Positions 18,878 through 30,061 of a stretch of DNA of 35,319 nt are shown here, piece after piece. The stretch spans positions 1 to 35,319 of the forward strand of contig JAMFTB010000040.1 of the NCBI GenBank assembly GCA_026225595.1, read 5' to 3'. How positions within the stretch are numbered: position 1 is the first letter of the stretch; each line of letters starts with the position of its first letter. The position numbers and the translations under genes are program-made. This stretch comes from Terriglobus sp. (lineage in GTDB: Bacteria; Acidobacteriota; Terriglobia; Terriglobales; Acidobacteriaceae). A model generated the notes under the pieces. That model did no database searches and was not told where the DNA came from. It was given only the letters and a program-made list of their open reading frames with translations.

Positions 18878-20230
18878 ATGAGAAAGCTCTTTGGAACGGA
18901 CGGCATTCGCGCCGTTGCAGGCACATCACCGCTTGATCGCCGCACAATTTTTGCCGTGGGTGTAGCGCTTGCTCACCATGTAGGCGCAGCCGCATCACCA
19001 CGAATCGTGCTGGGCATGGACACGCGCGAAAGCAGCGACTGGATTGCCGCAACCATCACTGCGGGGCTGCGCAAGGGCGGCGCGGCGGTTGAGAGCGCGG
19101 GCGTCATCACCACGCCGGCCATCGCCTTCCTCACGCGCACGCACGGCTTCAGCGCGGGCGTGGTCATCTCTGCCTCGCACAATCCGTGGGAAGACAACGG
19201 CATCAAAATCTTTGGGCCTGACGGCTACAAATTGCCCGACGCGACTGAGCTTGCGATTGAAGACGAGATCTTCCGTCAGCTTGCAGCCGAGCATGACGAC
19301 CCCGCTGTTGAAGACGCCGCGCCCGCCGTGGAAGAGAGCGATCGCGTGGAGTATGTGCAGTCACTGCTTGCAGCGGTTGACGGCCTGTCGCTCGACGGCA
19401 AACGCATCGTGGTGGACTGCGCGAATGGCGCTGCCTCCTCTGTCGCGCCGCAGTTGTTTGCAGGCCTTGGGGGCGAGGTTCGCATCCGCAACGCCAGCCC
19501 GGACGGCCGCAACATCAACGAGGGTTGCGGCGCGCTGCATCCTGAGGTCGTCGCCAAGTACGTTCTGGAAGACAAGGCAGACCTGGGCATTACCTTTGAC
19601 GGCGACGCCGACCGCGCCCTGTTTGCAGACGAGAATGGCCGCGTGATCAACGGCGATGCCGTGATGCTGCTGGCCGCGCGTGACCTGCAGGCACGCGGTC
19701 TGCTGCATGACAACACCGTGGTCGCCACCACTATGAGCAACATGGGGCTTGAGGCAGCGCTGAAGCGCAGCGGCATCCGCATGCTGCGCGCTCCGGTGGG
19801 CGACAAGTATGTGCTGGAGCAGATGCAGAAGACGAAGGCATCGCTGGGCGGTGAACAGAGCGGCCACATCCTGTTCACGGGCCGCAGCACCACCGGCGAT
19901 GGACTGCTGACGGCTCTGCTGCTGCTGGACATTGTGCACCGCAGCGGCAAGTCGCTGGGCGAGCTGACGGCGGACCTGAAAACCTTTCCGCAGGTCATCG
20001 TTAACGTGAAGGTGCGCGAGAAGAAGCCGCTGGAATCCATCCCTGCAGTCGCCTCACGCATCGCAGAGGCGGATGAAGCGCTGGCAGACTCCGGCCGCGT
20101 CGTAATTCGGTACAGCGGCACGGAGGCGCTGGCCCGCGTGATGATTGAGGCGGAGGACGAAGCCGCCATGCAACGCCACGCCAACGCCATTGCAGACGCC
20201 ATCCGTACCGCTATTGGGGTAGGAACCTAA
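18878..20230 (+). CDS. glmM: Phosphoglucosamine mutase
   Basis: MRKLFGTDGIRAVAGT, GVVISASHNPWEDNGIKIFGPDGYKL, ITFDGDADRALFADE, GGEQSGHILF, RYSGTEALARVMIE. Confidence 0.96.
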   Translation: MRKLFGTDGIRAVAGTSPLDRRTIFAVGVALAHHVGAAASPRIVLGMDTRESSDWIAATITAGLRKGGAAVESAGVITTPAIAFLTRTHGFSAGVVISASHNPWEDNGIKIFGPDGYKLPDATELAIEDEIFRQLAAEHDDPAVEDAAPAVEESDRVEYVQSLLAAVDGLSLDGKRIVVDCANGAASSVAPQLFAGLGGEVRIRNASPDGRNINEGCGALHPEVVAKYVLEDKADLGITFDGDADRALFADENGRVINGDAVMLLAARDLQARGLLHDNTVVATTMSNMGLEAALKRSGIRMLRAPVGDKYVLEQMQKTKASLGGEQSGHILFTGRSTTGDGLLTALLLLDIVHRSGKSLGELTADLKTFPQVIVNVKVREKKPLESIPAVASRIAEADEALADSGRVVIRYSGTEALARVMIEAEDEAAMQRHANAIADAIRTAIGVGT

Positions 20231-20295
20231 ACTGCAACTGACCCTAAGGTCTAAGGCCTAAAGTCCACTACGCCTACGGGCAAAAAACCGCTAGG

Positions 20296-20355
20296 CTGGA
20301 TAGAGCGATATAGCGCATGGGTGCCACGTATCCAGTGCACCATGCATCCCATGCG
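20296..20355 (+). promoter_or_regulatory. Structured leader with two mutually exclusive inverted repeats upstream of the GAF-EAL gene
   Basis: CTGGATA (20296-20302)/TATCCAG (20329-20335) versus CGCATGGG (20314-20321)/CCCATGCG (20348-20355) with nested GGTGC/GCACC. Confidence 0.3.
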
Positions 20356-20512
20356 TCAGAGCCTTCAGAAGGCCAAAAAAAACGTTGGACCGTTTTATTA
20401 ATATCAATTTGTTTCCCCTTTCCGAACCCCGCAAGGGCGCCGGATTACCCAGAGCTGTGATCTCGCCCCCGCCGGAGCGTAAGACTTCGCATGGGCAGAA
20501 CTGAGGACAGCG

Positions 20513-21796
20513 ATGGCTGATGTAGTGCCGGGACCCGGTGATGGCTCCCTTGCTGACCTGTTGCCCGAAGGCACCGGATCGCATGGCGTACAGCGCCTGC
20601 TGAACACCATTCGAAGGCACATGAGTATGAACGTGGCCTACGTTGCCCGGCTGGGTGCGGAGGGCTGCGTGGTGCAGCACGTGGACGCCGACGGCGAGTC
20701 GCCGCTGCGCGTGGGCTATACGTTTGCTCCGGATTCGGGTTACTGCCACTGCATCGTGGGCGGTGCGCTGCCCGCCATTCTGCAGGACGCTGCCACACAC
20801 CCCACCACATGCAGCAATGAACTGACGCAGGATCTGGACATTCGCGCGCACATGGGCGTGCCACTGGTACTGGAAGACGGTGAAGTGTACGGCACACTGT
20901 GCTGCTACAGCCACCAGCCGGAGCCAACGCTGGGCGACCGCGACCTGCAGATGATGCGCGGTTTTGCGGAGGTGCTGGCCTACCGTATTGGCGAGGCGCT
21001 GGGCGCGGACCGCAACCGGCAGGCCAGCATCAACACCATTGAACAGATGATTGCCGCGGGCGATCCGGAGATTGTGTTTCAGCCCATCTACGGCCTGCGC
21101 GGCAGTGAGTCCATGGATAGCGTAACGATGGTGGGTGTGGAGTGCCTCTCCCGCTTCCGCAGCCAGCCCTACCGACCACCCAATGAGTGGTTTGACCTGG
21201 CGCACAGCGCCGGCCTTGGCCAGGAACTGGAGCTGCTGGCCATTGCCAAGGCGCTCAAGTTCATTGACCGCTTTCCGTCAAACGTCTTCATCTGCGTCAA
21301 CAGCTCGCCGGATGTCATCCTCTCTGGCAAGCTGGACGCTCTGTTGCAAAATACTGCGGTGGAACGCGTGGTGCTTGAGATTACGGAACACTCCACCGTT
21401 GCCGACTACCGGCCACTGGCCGATGCGCTGGGCTCGCTGCGCAAGCGCGGCATGCACCTGGCCATTGACGACGCGGGCGCGGGTTACGCAAATATGCGGC
21501 ACATCCTGAACCTGCTGCCAGACACCATCAAGCTCGACATGAGCCTGACCCGCAACATTGATACAGACCCGCACCGCCGCGCTCTGGCACGGGCGCTCAT
21601 CCACTTTGCGCAGGACATTGGCAGCCGCATTACCGCCGAGGGTGTTGAGACCACCAGCGAGCTGGAGATGCTGCGCAGCCTGGGCGTGGACCAGGCGCAG
21701 GGTTACTACCTGGGCCGCCCCGCCGAGCTGGAAAATGTTCTGATGGCTATCGACGGAGGCGGAGGACCGCTGGCGATGGCTGCCTCCGCGAGCTAA
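20513..21796 (+). CDS. GAF-EAL domain protein (predicted cyclic-di-GMP phosphodiesterase)
   Basis: GAF-like N-terminus (YTFAPDSGYCHCIVGGALPAILQDA...GVPLVLEDGEVYGTLCCYS), EAL domain: FQPIYGL, VGVECLSRF, NVFICVNSSP, VLEITEHS, AIDDAGAGYANM, IKLDMSL, TAEGVET, QGYYLGRP. Confidence 0.9.
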   Translation: MADVVPGPGDGSLADLLPEGTGSHGVQRLLNTIRRHMSMNVAYVARLGAEGCVVQHVDADGESPLRVGYTFAPDSGYCHCIVGGALPAILQDAATHPTTCSNELTQDLDIRAHMGVPLVLEDGEVYGTLCCYSHQPEPTLGDRDLQMMRGFAEVLAYRIGEALGADRNRQASINTIEQMIAAGDPEIVFQPIYGLRGSESMDSVTMVGVECLSRFRSQPYRPPNEWFDLAHSAGLGQELELLAIAKALKFIDRFPSNVFICVNSSPDVILSGKLDALLQNTAVERVVLEITEHSTVADYRPLADALGSLRKRGMHLAIDDAGAGYANMRHILNLLPDTIKLDMSLTRNIDTDPHRRALARALIHFAQDIGSRITAEGVETTSELEMLRSLGVDQAQGYYLGRPAELENVLMAIDGGGGPLAMAASAS

Positions 21797-21942
21797 GCTT
21801 CCACCACAGATATCCCTTGATGGAACCAACTCCCCCGCCTTTGCGTTCTCTACCAAAGCGGGCGGCAGTGCGTCTGCGTAACTGGCGAACTGCAACACTC
21901 TAATCGCAGCGGAAGAGTACCCTTTAGAGCACAGGTGGAAGC

Positions 21943-23166
<1,224 letters not shown>

Positions 23167-24414
23167 ATGAACCTTGGCGACGTAAAAGAGACCGTCACCA
23201 TATCGCTGGATACGCTGCGCGCGAACAAGCTGCGCAGCGGCCTTACCGTGCTTGGCATTGTGATTGGCGTGCTCACCGTCATCATCATGTCGTCGGTCAT
23301 CAATGGCCTGAATGAAAACATCAACGGCATCATTCAGCAGCTTGGATCAAACACGCTGTTCGTCTTTCGCTTTGCCGTCTTCGGTTCGCAGCCCACGCTG
23401 GAAGAGCTTTCGCGCAAGCAGATGACCTATGACGACATGCTGGCGCTGCGCGGTCTGCCGCATGTGGTGGATGCTGCTGCATCGCTGCGCTTTGGCGACT
23501 TCAACTTTGGCGGCGCCGGCATGACCACCGTAAAGGGCGGCGGCCACAAGCAGGAGAATGTTGGACTGGGCGGCGAGAGCTTCACCAGCGCCGTGGTCAA
23601 CGACTGGCACATTAACCGCGGCCGCTTCTTTACAGAGCAGGACGAGGAGCGCGCGGCGAAGGTCACCATTCTGGCGCATGACACCGCGGAGACGCTCTTC
23701 CCCGACACCGATCCCCTCGGCAAGGAGATTGAGGTTGGCGGCATTACCGCAACCGTGATTGGCACACTGGAAAAGGTGAAGGGGCTGACGCCGGGCAAAA
23801 ATCCCAACGACAGCTACTGCTTCTTTCCGCTGACCACCTTTCACCAGATTCATCCAGAAGTGCTGGATTACTGGATTGGCGTGAAGTACGACGATCCGCG
23901 CAACCGCCCGGCCGTGGAAGAGGAGATGCGCGAGGTTCTGCGTGTGCGCCGCAAGGTGCCCGTGGATAAGGACGACAACTTCGTCATCTTCGGATCGGAC
24001 TCGCTGACGCGGCTGTGGTCGCAGCTTACGGGCGGCCTGTTTCTGCTGATGTTTGCGCTCTCAAGCGTGGGCCTGATGGTGGGCGGCGTGGGCGTGATGA
24101 ACATCATGCTGGTGAGCGTGACGGAGCGAACGAGAGAGATTGGCGTGCGCAAAGCCATTGGCGCCACCAAGCGCACCATCCTTCTGCAGTTCACGCTTGA
24201 GGCGATGGTGCTGTGCGCCATCGGCGGCTTTATCGGCATCGCGCTGGGATCGTTGATTGCGCTTGCCCTGCATGTTGTCGTCCCGTCCGTGCTCTCAAGC
24301 TCGTGGGTCATTGCAGCGTTTACCGTCTCCATCGGCATCGGCCTGGTCTTTGGCATCTACCCCGCATGGAAGGCAGCCAACCTGAACCCCATTGACGCCC
24401 TGCGCTACGAATAA
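23167..24414 (+). CDS. ABC transporter permease, MacB/FtsX type
   Basis: SLDTLRANKLRSGLTVLGIVIGVLTVIIMSSVINGL; GGVGVMNIMLVSVTERTREIGVRKAIGATKRTILLQFTLEAMVLCAIGG; YPAWKAANLNPIDALRYE; starts directly after the previous stop. Confidence 0.93.
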   Translation: MNLGDVKETVTISLDTLRANKLRSGLTVLGIVIGVLTVIIMSSVINGLNENINGIIQQLGSNTLFVFRFAVFGSQPTLEELSRKQMTYDDMLALRGLPHVVDAAASLRFGDFNFGGAGMTTVKGGGHKQENVGLGGESFTSAVVNDWHINRGRFFTEQDEERAAKVTILAHDTAETLFPDTDPLGKEIEVGGITATVIGTLEKVKGLTPGKNPNDSYCFFPLTTFHQIHPEVLDYWIGVKYDDPRNRPAVEEEMREVLRVRRKVPVDKDDNFVIFGSDSLTRLWSQLTGGLFLLMFALSSVGLMVGGVGVMNIMLVSVTERTREIGVRKAIGATKRTILLQFTLEAMVLCAIGGFIGIALGSLIALALHVVVPSVLSSSWVIAAFTVSIGIGLVFGIYPAWKAANLNPIDALRYE

Positions 24415-24434
24415 CCCTCACCAACCCCAAACCC

Positions 24435-24587
24435 TTGTCATCCTGAGCGGAGCGCAGCGGAGTCGAAGGACCTGCATTTGTTCGGTGCAACCAGAAATGT
24501 TGAAGGCCGTCCCTCCACATTTGTGCCGCTGCCGGAATAATGCAGGTCCTTCGGCTGCGTGCTTACGCACTCCGCTCAGGATGACAA
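24435..24587. repeat. Full inverted-repeat copy of the TTGTCATCCTGAGCGGAGCG family
   Basis: TTGTCATCCTGAGCGGAGCGCAGCGGAGTCGAAGGACCTGCA ... TGCAGGTCCTTCGGCTGCGTGCTTACGCACTCCGCTCAGGATGACAA. Confidence 0.85.
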
Positions 24588-24623
24588 AACTTGTGAGAGC
24601 GCGCGGACTCGTAAACTAAAGAA

Positions 24624-25784
24624 GTGAACCCAGCAGAAGCCGTCGAACTCGTCACCACCATCCTCACGCTGGCCGGGCTGGCTTACCTGCTGATCGCCAT
24701 GCTGGCCGCGCGCTCCTTCCGCCGCGCGCCGCGCGTCACACTCATTGGAGCGCCGCCCACCATCACCGTCATGAAGCCCATCAAGGGCATGGACCCGGAG
24801 CGCTACGCGGCCTTTGCCAGCCACTGCACGCAGGCATACGCGGGCAGGTATGAGCTGCTGCTGGGTCTGTCTGATCCGGACGATGCCGCGACACTTGCAG
24901 AGATAGAACGCCTGCAGCGCGAGTTCCCGGACGCCGCCATCCGCGCAGTGCCGTGCGGCAAACGGCTGGGCACCAACGGCAAGGTGAGCACACTGCTGCA
25001 GATGCTGCCGCATGCACTGGGCGAAGTGATCGTCATTAACGATGCGGACATTGCCGTTGGCCCCAACTATCTTGCAGGCATCGCTACTGAACTATCGCAG
25101 CCGAGCGTCGGCATGATCACAGCGCCTTATGTTGGCCGCACTGCAGATAAGCCAAATTTATGGTCGCGTCTGGAGGCGCTGGGCATCTCGACCGACTTCA
25201 TGCCCGGCGTCTTGACCGCGCGCATGCTGGACCGTGGCGTGCGTTTTGGCCTGGGCAGCACGCTTGCCCTGCGTCGGGCCACACTGGATAACGTGGGCGG
25301 TCTGGAGCCGTTGCTGGAACAGCTGGCCGATGACTATGAGCTGGGCGCGGCCGTGCATCGCGCGGGGTTGCGCGTGGTGCTGGCTCCTGAAGTGGTGACA
25401 ACCTCCGTGCCCCAGTACAGCTTCAGCGGATTCTTGCAGCACCAGCTGCGGTGGTCGCGCGCCGTGCGCGATTCGCGGCGGCTGGGTTACATCGGCCTGG
25501 GCATTAGCTACGCGCTGCCGTGGGCAATGGCCAATGTGGTAGCCAGCGGATTTGCGCTACCCAGCTTTACCCTGCTGAGCCTGGTGGCTCTGGCGCGTGT
25601 TGCGCTGGCGCTGGGCGTGGGCGTGGGTATTCTGCGCGACGGACAGGTGCTGCGCGACCTGTGGCTGCTGCCCGTGCGCGACTGCTTTGGCCTGCTGTTC
25701 TGGGCATGGAGCTACGCAGGCAACGAGATCGTATGGCGCGGCGATCGCTTCCTGCTGAAGAACGGCAAGCTGCTGAAGCGATAG
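24624..25784 (+). CDS. Glycosyltransferase, ceramide glucosyltransferase/HpnI-like
   Basis: GTG start; ITVMKPIKGMDPERYAAFASHCTQAYAGRYELLLGLSDPDDAA, VIVINDADIAVGPNYL, LGSTLALRRATLDNVGGLEPL, DDYELGAAVHRAG, HQLRWSRAVR. Confidence 0.85.
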   Translation: MNPAEAVELVTTILTLAGLAYLLIAMLAARSFRRAPRVTLIGAPPTITVMKPIKGMDPERYAAFASHCTQAYAGRYELLLGLSDPDDAATLAEIERLQREFPDAAIRAVPCGKRLGTNGKVSTLLQMLPHALGEVIVINDADIAVGPNYLAGIATELSQPSVGMITAPYVGRTADKPNLWSRLEALGISTDFMPGVLTARMLDRGVRFGLGSTLALRRATLDNVGGLEPLLEQLADDYELGAAVHRAGLRVVLAPEVVTTSVPQYSFSGFLQHQLRWSRAVRDSRRLGYIGLGISYALPWAMANVVASGFALPSFTLLSLVALARVALALGVGVGILRDGQVLRDLWLLPVRDCFGLLFWAWSYAGNEIVWRGDRFLLKNGKLLKR

Positions 25785-25814
25785 AACGTCACTCACAGTT
25801 TTTTGAATTGCCCA

Positions 25815-25923
25815 GTCCTGCCGGGCGGGCCCGCTGCGCGCGGGGCGGGTGCTCACGCACCTTTTTACTGGCTTCACCTTGGCCCTCCCGATGGTAGGGA
25901 TCAAGCGCACACCACAAATCCTG
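25815..25923. repeat. Palindromic hairpin/terminator element, copy H (left part only)
   Basis: GTCCTGCCGGGCGGGCCCGCTGCGCGCGGGGCGGGTGCTCACGCACCTTTTTACTGG...CCCTCCCGATGGTAGGGATCAAGCGCACACCACAAATC; ends at the GT39 stop codon. Confidence 0.85.
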
Positions 25924-27738
25924 TTACTCATAGTCATTCGCCTTGTTGCTGACGATCTGCCTGCCACCACTCTCTGCAACGATGTAGACCTTGCCCGGCA
26001 GCGCAGGCACGGATGCAGGATCTGTCCAGAGAAAGACGCGTTCGATGCCGGACCACCTCAGGCGCAGGCTATCGTTCGTCTCAAACACGCGCGGCGGGTT
26101 GCGCTGAACCTGCTGCGTCCACAGCGCGCCGGAGCTGCCGTGCAACAAATGGATGTTGTCGCGGTTGAGATAGAACGCCATGCTGGCCGCTGACTCGTAC
26201 GGCCCATTGAGGATGATGACGTTGGTGGGCCGCAGCAGCGGTGCAATCTGCCGTGCCAGTTGCCGCGAGCTCATCAGTGGAGCCACCGCCGTCAGCGTCA
26301 TCTGCGTAGCCATCATCAGCTGCAGCATGACCGCCACAAGAATGATGTTGGCGCGGTGCGGCTGGTAGCGCCGCCGCAACCACCACGCAAGTGCAGGCCC
26401 CAGCAGCAGCGCAACTGCGGTCCATCCCAGCGGCCTGCGGAGCAAGCCCAACGCCATTGCATTCAGGCTGAAGATGCGGCCATGCTTCAGTGCATCGGCA
26501 CTGCCCAGCAGCAGCGTCGAAATCTCCACGCCGGGCAGTGGCTGTTGCGACCGCAGCAACAACACGCAGCACACCAGTCCTGCGGCACAGCACAACAACG
26601 TCAGCACCATGCTGCTGCGCTGGCCTGCACGGCCCAGCACTGCGGGCACAGTCATTGCTTCAGCTTCGCTCGCCTCGCGATCGAGCACACACGCAATCAA
26701 CATCACAAGGAACGGCAGCGCAGGCAGGGCAGACCACGCGTGGCGAGGAGAGAAGACAGCCGAAAGCAGCGGCAACACAGCAGCAACTGCAAACAGCAGC
26801 AACGCTTTTTGCTGCTTCATCCGCAGTGAAAATACCTGCGGCAAAAAGAAGCTCCACGGCAGCGCCCACACGGCAACCAGCGCCCAGCACAACAGCAGCG
26901 ATGCAGCGTGTCCCTCTGCAGGCGCGGGCGCAGCAACATGCAGTGCGTGGAAGTAGGTGTGCAATGCAGACGGACGCAGAGTGAAAGGCAGGCCCATGCC
27001 AGGGGTTTCATCGACGGCCAGCACAGGCCACGTCAACCATGTCAACAACAACACCGGCACTGTGAGCAGCGGATACATCTGCTTCAAGCGCCGCAGCGCA
27101 CCGCGAGGTCCGCGCGTCAGCAACAGGTAGATCAGCACTATAGACAGCGGCAGCAGCGGAGCAAACAGACCACCAGAAAGAACACTGAGTCCACATGCAG
27201 CAGCAAGCCCAAGGCATGGCCACACGCGCGGCTGTTCATGCGCTTCCGTAAGCCAAAGGCACAACACCGCTGCGACCAGCCAAAGGCAGGGCAGCACCGC
27301 ATCCACCGGCACGCGCGTGGCAAAGAACGCGCCGACACTCAGCAGCAGACCGACGCCCGCGTACAGACCCACGCGTGTGCTGCGCTGTTCTCCGAGTGTG
27401 CTGCGCAGGGCCGTGCGCGCGGTGAACTCTGTGAGTAGAAAGAGCAGCAGCGCAAAAACGGCAAGCGGCAGTCGTGTGGCCTCTGCGTGCACACCAAACA
27501 GCCGCATGCTGCCTGCGATGGACCACACCACCAGCGGCGGCTGCGGAGCCAGTTGCACTCCATTCGCAAACAGCGCCAGCCAGCGGCCGTGCAGCAGCAC
27601 CTCGCGCGCCGTCTCCGCGTGCAGAGCTTCAACGCCATCCAGCAGAGGCGGTGTCAGCAGCGAGAACGACCCATACAAAAACAGCCACAACGCGGCTATG
27701 ATCTGCTGGTTCTGCCGCGGCGTTGTGGGTCCGTCCAT
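25924..27738 (-). CDS. Glycosyltransferase family 39-like (ArnT/PMT type) membrane protein
   Basis: LTPPLLDGVEALHAETAREVLLHGRWLALFANGVQLAPQPPLVVWSIAGSMRLFGVHAEATRLPLAVFALLLFLLTEFTAR; many transmembrane segments. Confidence 0.82.
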   Translation of the reverse strand: MDGPTTPRQNQQIIAALWLFLYGSFSLLTPPLLDGVEALHAETAREVLLHGRWLALFANGVQLAPQPPLVVWSIAGSMRLFGVHAEATRLPLAVFALLLFLLTEFTARTALRSTLGEQRSTRVGLYAGVGLLLSVGAFFATRVPVDAVLPCLWLVAAVLCLWLTEAHEQPRVWPCLGLAAACGLSVLSGGLFAPLLPLSIVLIYLLLTRGPRGALRRLKQMYPLLTVPVLLLTWLTWPVLAVDETPGMGLPFTLRPSALHTYFHALHVAAPAPAEGHAASLLLCWALVAVWALPWSFFLPQVFSLRMKQQKALLLFAVAAVLPLLSAVFSPRHAWSALPALPFLVMLIACVLDREASEAEAMTVPAVLGRAGQRSSMVLTLLCCAAGLVCCVLLLRSQQPLPGVEISTLLLGSADALKHGRIFSLNAMALGLLRRPLGWTAVALLLGPALAWWLRRRYQPHRANIILVAVMLQLMMATQMTLTAVAPLMSSRQLARQIAPLLRPTNVIILNGPYESAASMAFYLNRDNIHLLHGSSGALWTQQVQRNPPRVFETNDSLRLRWSGIERVFLWTDPASVPALPGKVYIVAESGGRQIVSNKANDYE

Positions 27739-27776
27739 CTACTTACACTAACGCCAGCGCACGCAGCAGAAGCAGG

Positions 27777-29234
27777 CTAGTCCTTGCCGTCGCGAAAGCT
27801 TTTGGTGAACAGCGTATTCAGCGCCTCAGCCTTGGTGGGGTGCGCAAACATGCCGTCGCGCAACTGGGTGTAAGGCAGCTTGCCCATCATGGCCAGCTGG
27901 ACCAGCGCAGCAAACTCGCCGCCATCCACACCCAGTACGGTTACCCCAAGAATCTGCTTTGTCTCCGGATCAACCAGCGCCTTGATCTTGCCGCGCGGCT
28001 CATTCATCTCGTTGGCGCGCGCCATGTACTTCATGGGCATCTCAGCCACGCGCACAGTGCGGCCCGCCTTTGCGGCTTCTGTCTCGTTCAGGCCCACGTG
28101 CGCCAGTTCAGGATCTGTAAAGACGACGTAGTTGGTGATGCGGTCTTTGATGGAGGCATCGCCATCCTCAATCAGGTTCGCGCGCAGCACGCGGAAGTCG
28201 TCATAGGAGACGTGCGTGAAGGCCGGTCCGCCCTTCACATCACCCAGTGCCCATATGCCCGACACTGCAGTCTCCAGCTTGTCATTCACCTGCACGTGGC
28301 CGCTCTTTGAAAGCTGCAGGCCCACGCGCTCTGCATACAGAGCATCGGTGTTGGGCGTGCGGCCTATTGCTACAAGAATGTGCGTTGCATGCAACGTCTG
28401 CGGACCATCGTCTGTGACCACCTCTGCGGTGATGTCACCCGCGGCGCCATGCACGCTGTTTACGGCAGAGCAGGTGACGATGCGCAGACCATCTTCTTCC
28501 AGAATGCTGCGCAGCATCGCCGCCATGTCATCGTCTTCGCGCGCCAGCAGTCGTTCGCCACGTTCCAGCACGGTAACCTGCGCGCCAAAGCGCTGAAACA
28601 TCTGCGCAAACTCCAGCGCAATGTAGCCCGCGCCCACCACCAGCAAGCTCTCCGGCACAGTCTGCAGCTCCATGATGGAGGTGCTGTCCAGATACGGCAC
28701 GCCATCCAGCCCATCAACCTGAGGGACGTGCGGCCGCTCACCCGTGTTAAGGAAGACACGCGGCGCGTGCAGTAGCCGCGCCGGTCCGTCATCGTTTGGC
28801 GCTACATCAATTGCATGGATGCCGCCGCCTGGCTGCTGCGGTGCAAACGACGCGTGGCCCATGATGAGCGTGCTGTTCTCTGAAGTGGAAAGACCCTTCT
28901 GAATGTTGTTGCGCGAGGCCAGCAGCAGTTTTTGCTTACGTGTATAGACCTCTGCCAGGTCCACGATGACCTCGCCCGTGTGCACGCCCATACGTTCGCC
29001 GTTGCGGGCCAAGTAGGCCACACGCGCGCTGGCATCAATTGTTTTGGAGGGTGTGCAGCCGTCGTTGACGCAAGTGCCACCGGGATAGCGTCGCTCCACG
29101 ACGACGGTCTTCCAGCCATGGGCTGCCAGGGCACGCGCCAGCGGGTTACCACCCTGACCGGAGCCGATTACGATTGCGTCAAACAGTTCAGGCTGCATTG
29201 GGCTCTTTCCCTTATGGGCTGCCGTCTTCGGCAC
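27777..29234 (-). CDS. FAD-dependent pyridine nucleotide-disulfide oxidoreductase (dihydrolipoyl dehydrogenase/mercuric reductase-like)
   Basis: FDAIVIGSGQGGNPLARALAAHGWKTVVVERRYPGGTCVNDGCTPSKT redox-active CxxxxC; LLVVGAGYIALEFAQMFQRFGAQVTVLERG; ALGDVKGGPAFTHVSYDDF; MFAHPTKAEALNTLF. Alternative ATG at 29198. Confidence 0.88.
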   Translation of the reverse strand: MPKTAAHKGKSPMQPELFDAIVIGSGQGGNPLARALAAHGWKTVVVERRYPGGTCVNDGCTPSKTIDASARVAYLARNGERMGVHTGEVIVDLAEVYTRKQKLLLASRNNIQKGLSTSENSTLIMGHASFAPQQPGGGIHAIDVAPNDDGPARLLHAPRVFLNTGERPHVPQVDGLDGVPYLDSTSIMELQTVPESLLVVGAGYIALEFAQMFQRFGAQVTVLERGERLLAREDDDMAAMLRSILEEDGLRIVTCSAVNSVHGAAGDITAEVVTDDGPQTLHATHILVAIGRTPNTDALYAERVGLQLSKSGHVQVNDKLETAVSGIWALGDVKGGPAFTHVSYDDFRVLRANLIEDGDASIKDRITNYVVFTDPELAHVGLNETEAAKAGRTVRVAEMPMKYMARANEMNEPRGKIKALVDPETKQILGVTVLGVDGGEFAALVQLAMMGKLPYTQLRDGMFAHPTKAEALNTLFTKSFRDGKD

Positions 29235-29242
29235 CCCGAGAC

Positions 29243-30061
29243 TTAGAGCACCTGACCTTCAACGGGGTAGCTTACTTCGGCAAACTCTGGCAGTTCCAGC
29301 TTGCCGGGACGGCCCAACCGGAAGATGGTGCCCATCAGCAGCCGGATATCGGACCGAAGTGTAGCGGAGTTGGCATATTCCAGGTCAAGCCGCGCCTTGA
29401 TGGGGTTGAGTACACCCACGGCGTAGCTCTCCACATGCTCATGCGGCACGGCCGACAGCAGCTCTTCTTCATGCGCAAACACAAGCGTTGCAGCGCCTGT
29501 AATGCCGGGCCGGCAGAACAGGTACATCTGCTCATGCTGGGCCAGCTTGGGCCGCGGACCCACCAGCGACATGTCCCCGCGAACTACGTTGTAGAGCTGC
29601 GGAATCTCGTCCAGCTTCAGCTTGCGCAACACCCTGCCAATGGCCGTCATGCGGCAGTCGCCCTTGCGTGTAACTGAAGGACCGGTACAGTCTGCGTCCG
29701 GCAGCATGGTACGGAACTTATAGATAACAAATGGGGTTTGCCCCAGGCCCACACGCTCTTGCCGGAACAGAACCGGCCCTTGCGATGTGGTTTTAATGAG
29801 CACGGCCACGGCTGCCATCAGGGGCAGGCAGGCCACCAGCGCGGGTCCTGCGATCAACGTATCAAAGATACGTTTGCGGGCAGAGGTGCTCCAGCCGGTA
29901 GTGGCAAAGCTGCGGAACAGCTCACTGTCCAGCCCAAGCTCAGACAGCTCGTAAGCCTGCGACGCGACCACGCGGCCTTCCGCGGTCGAGCTTACCTCGT
30001 CGGGCAGCCGGAGTTCGCCCGCGCCGAGCATGCTGTTATATCCGCTGCTCCAATAGCTCAT
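29243..30061 (-). CDS. Bacterial sugar transferase (undecaprenyl-phosphate glycosylphosphotransferase type)
   Basis: KRIFDTLIAGPALVACLPLMAAVAVLIKTTSQGPVLFRQERVGLGQTPFVIYKFRTM, LRKLKLDEIPQLYNVVRGDMSLVGPRPKL. Confidence 0.92.
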   Translation of the reverse strand: MSYWSSGYNSMLGAGELRLPDEVSSTAEGRVVASQAYELSELGLDSELFRSFATTGWSTSARKRIFDTLIAGPALVACLPLMAAVAVLIKTTSQGPVLFRQERVGLGQTPFVIYKFRTMLPDADCTGPSVTRKGDCRMTAIGRVLRKLKLDEIPQLYNVVRGDMSLVGPRPKLAQHEQMYLFCRPGITGAATLVFAHEEELLSAVPHEHVESYAVGVLNPIKARLDLEYANSATLRSDIRLLMGTIFRLGRPGKLELPEFAEVSYPVEGQVL

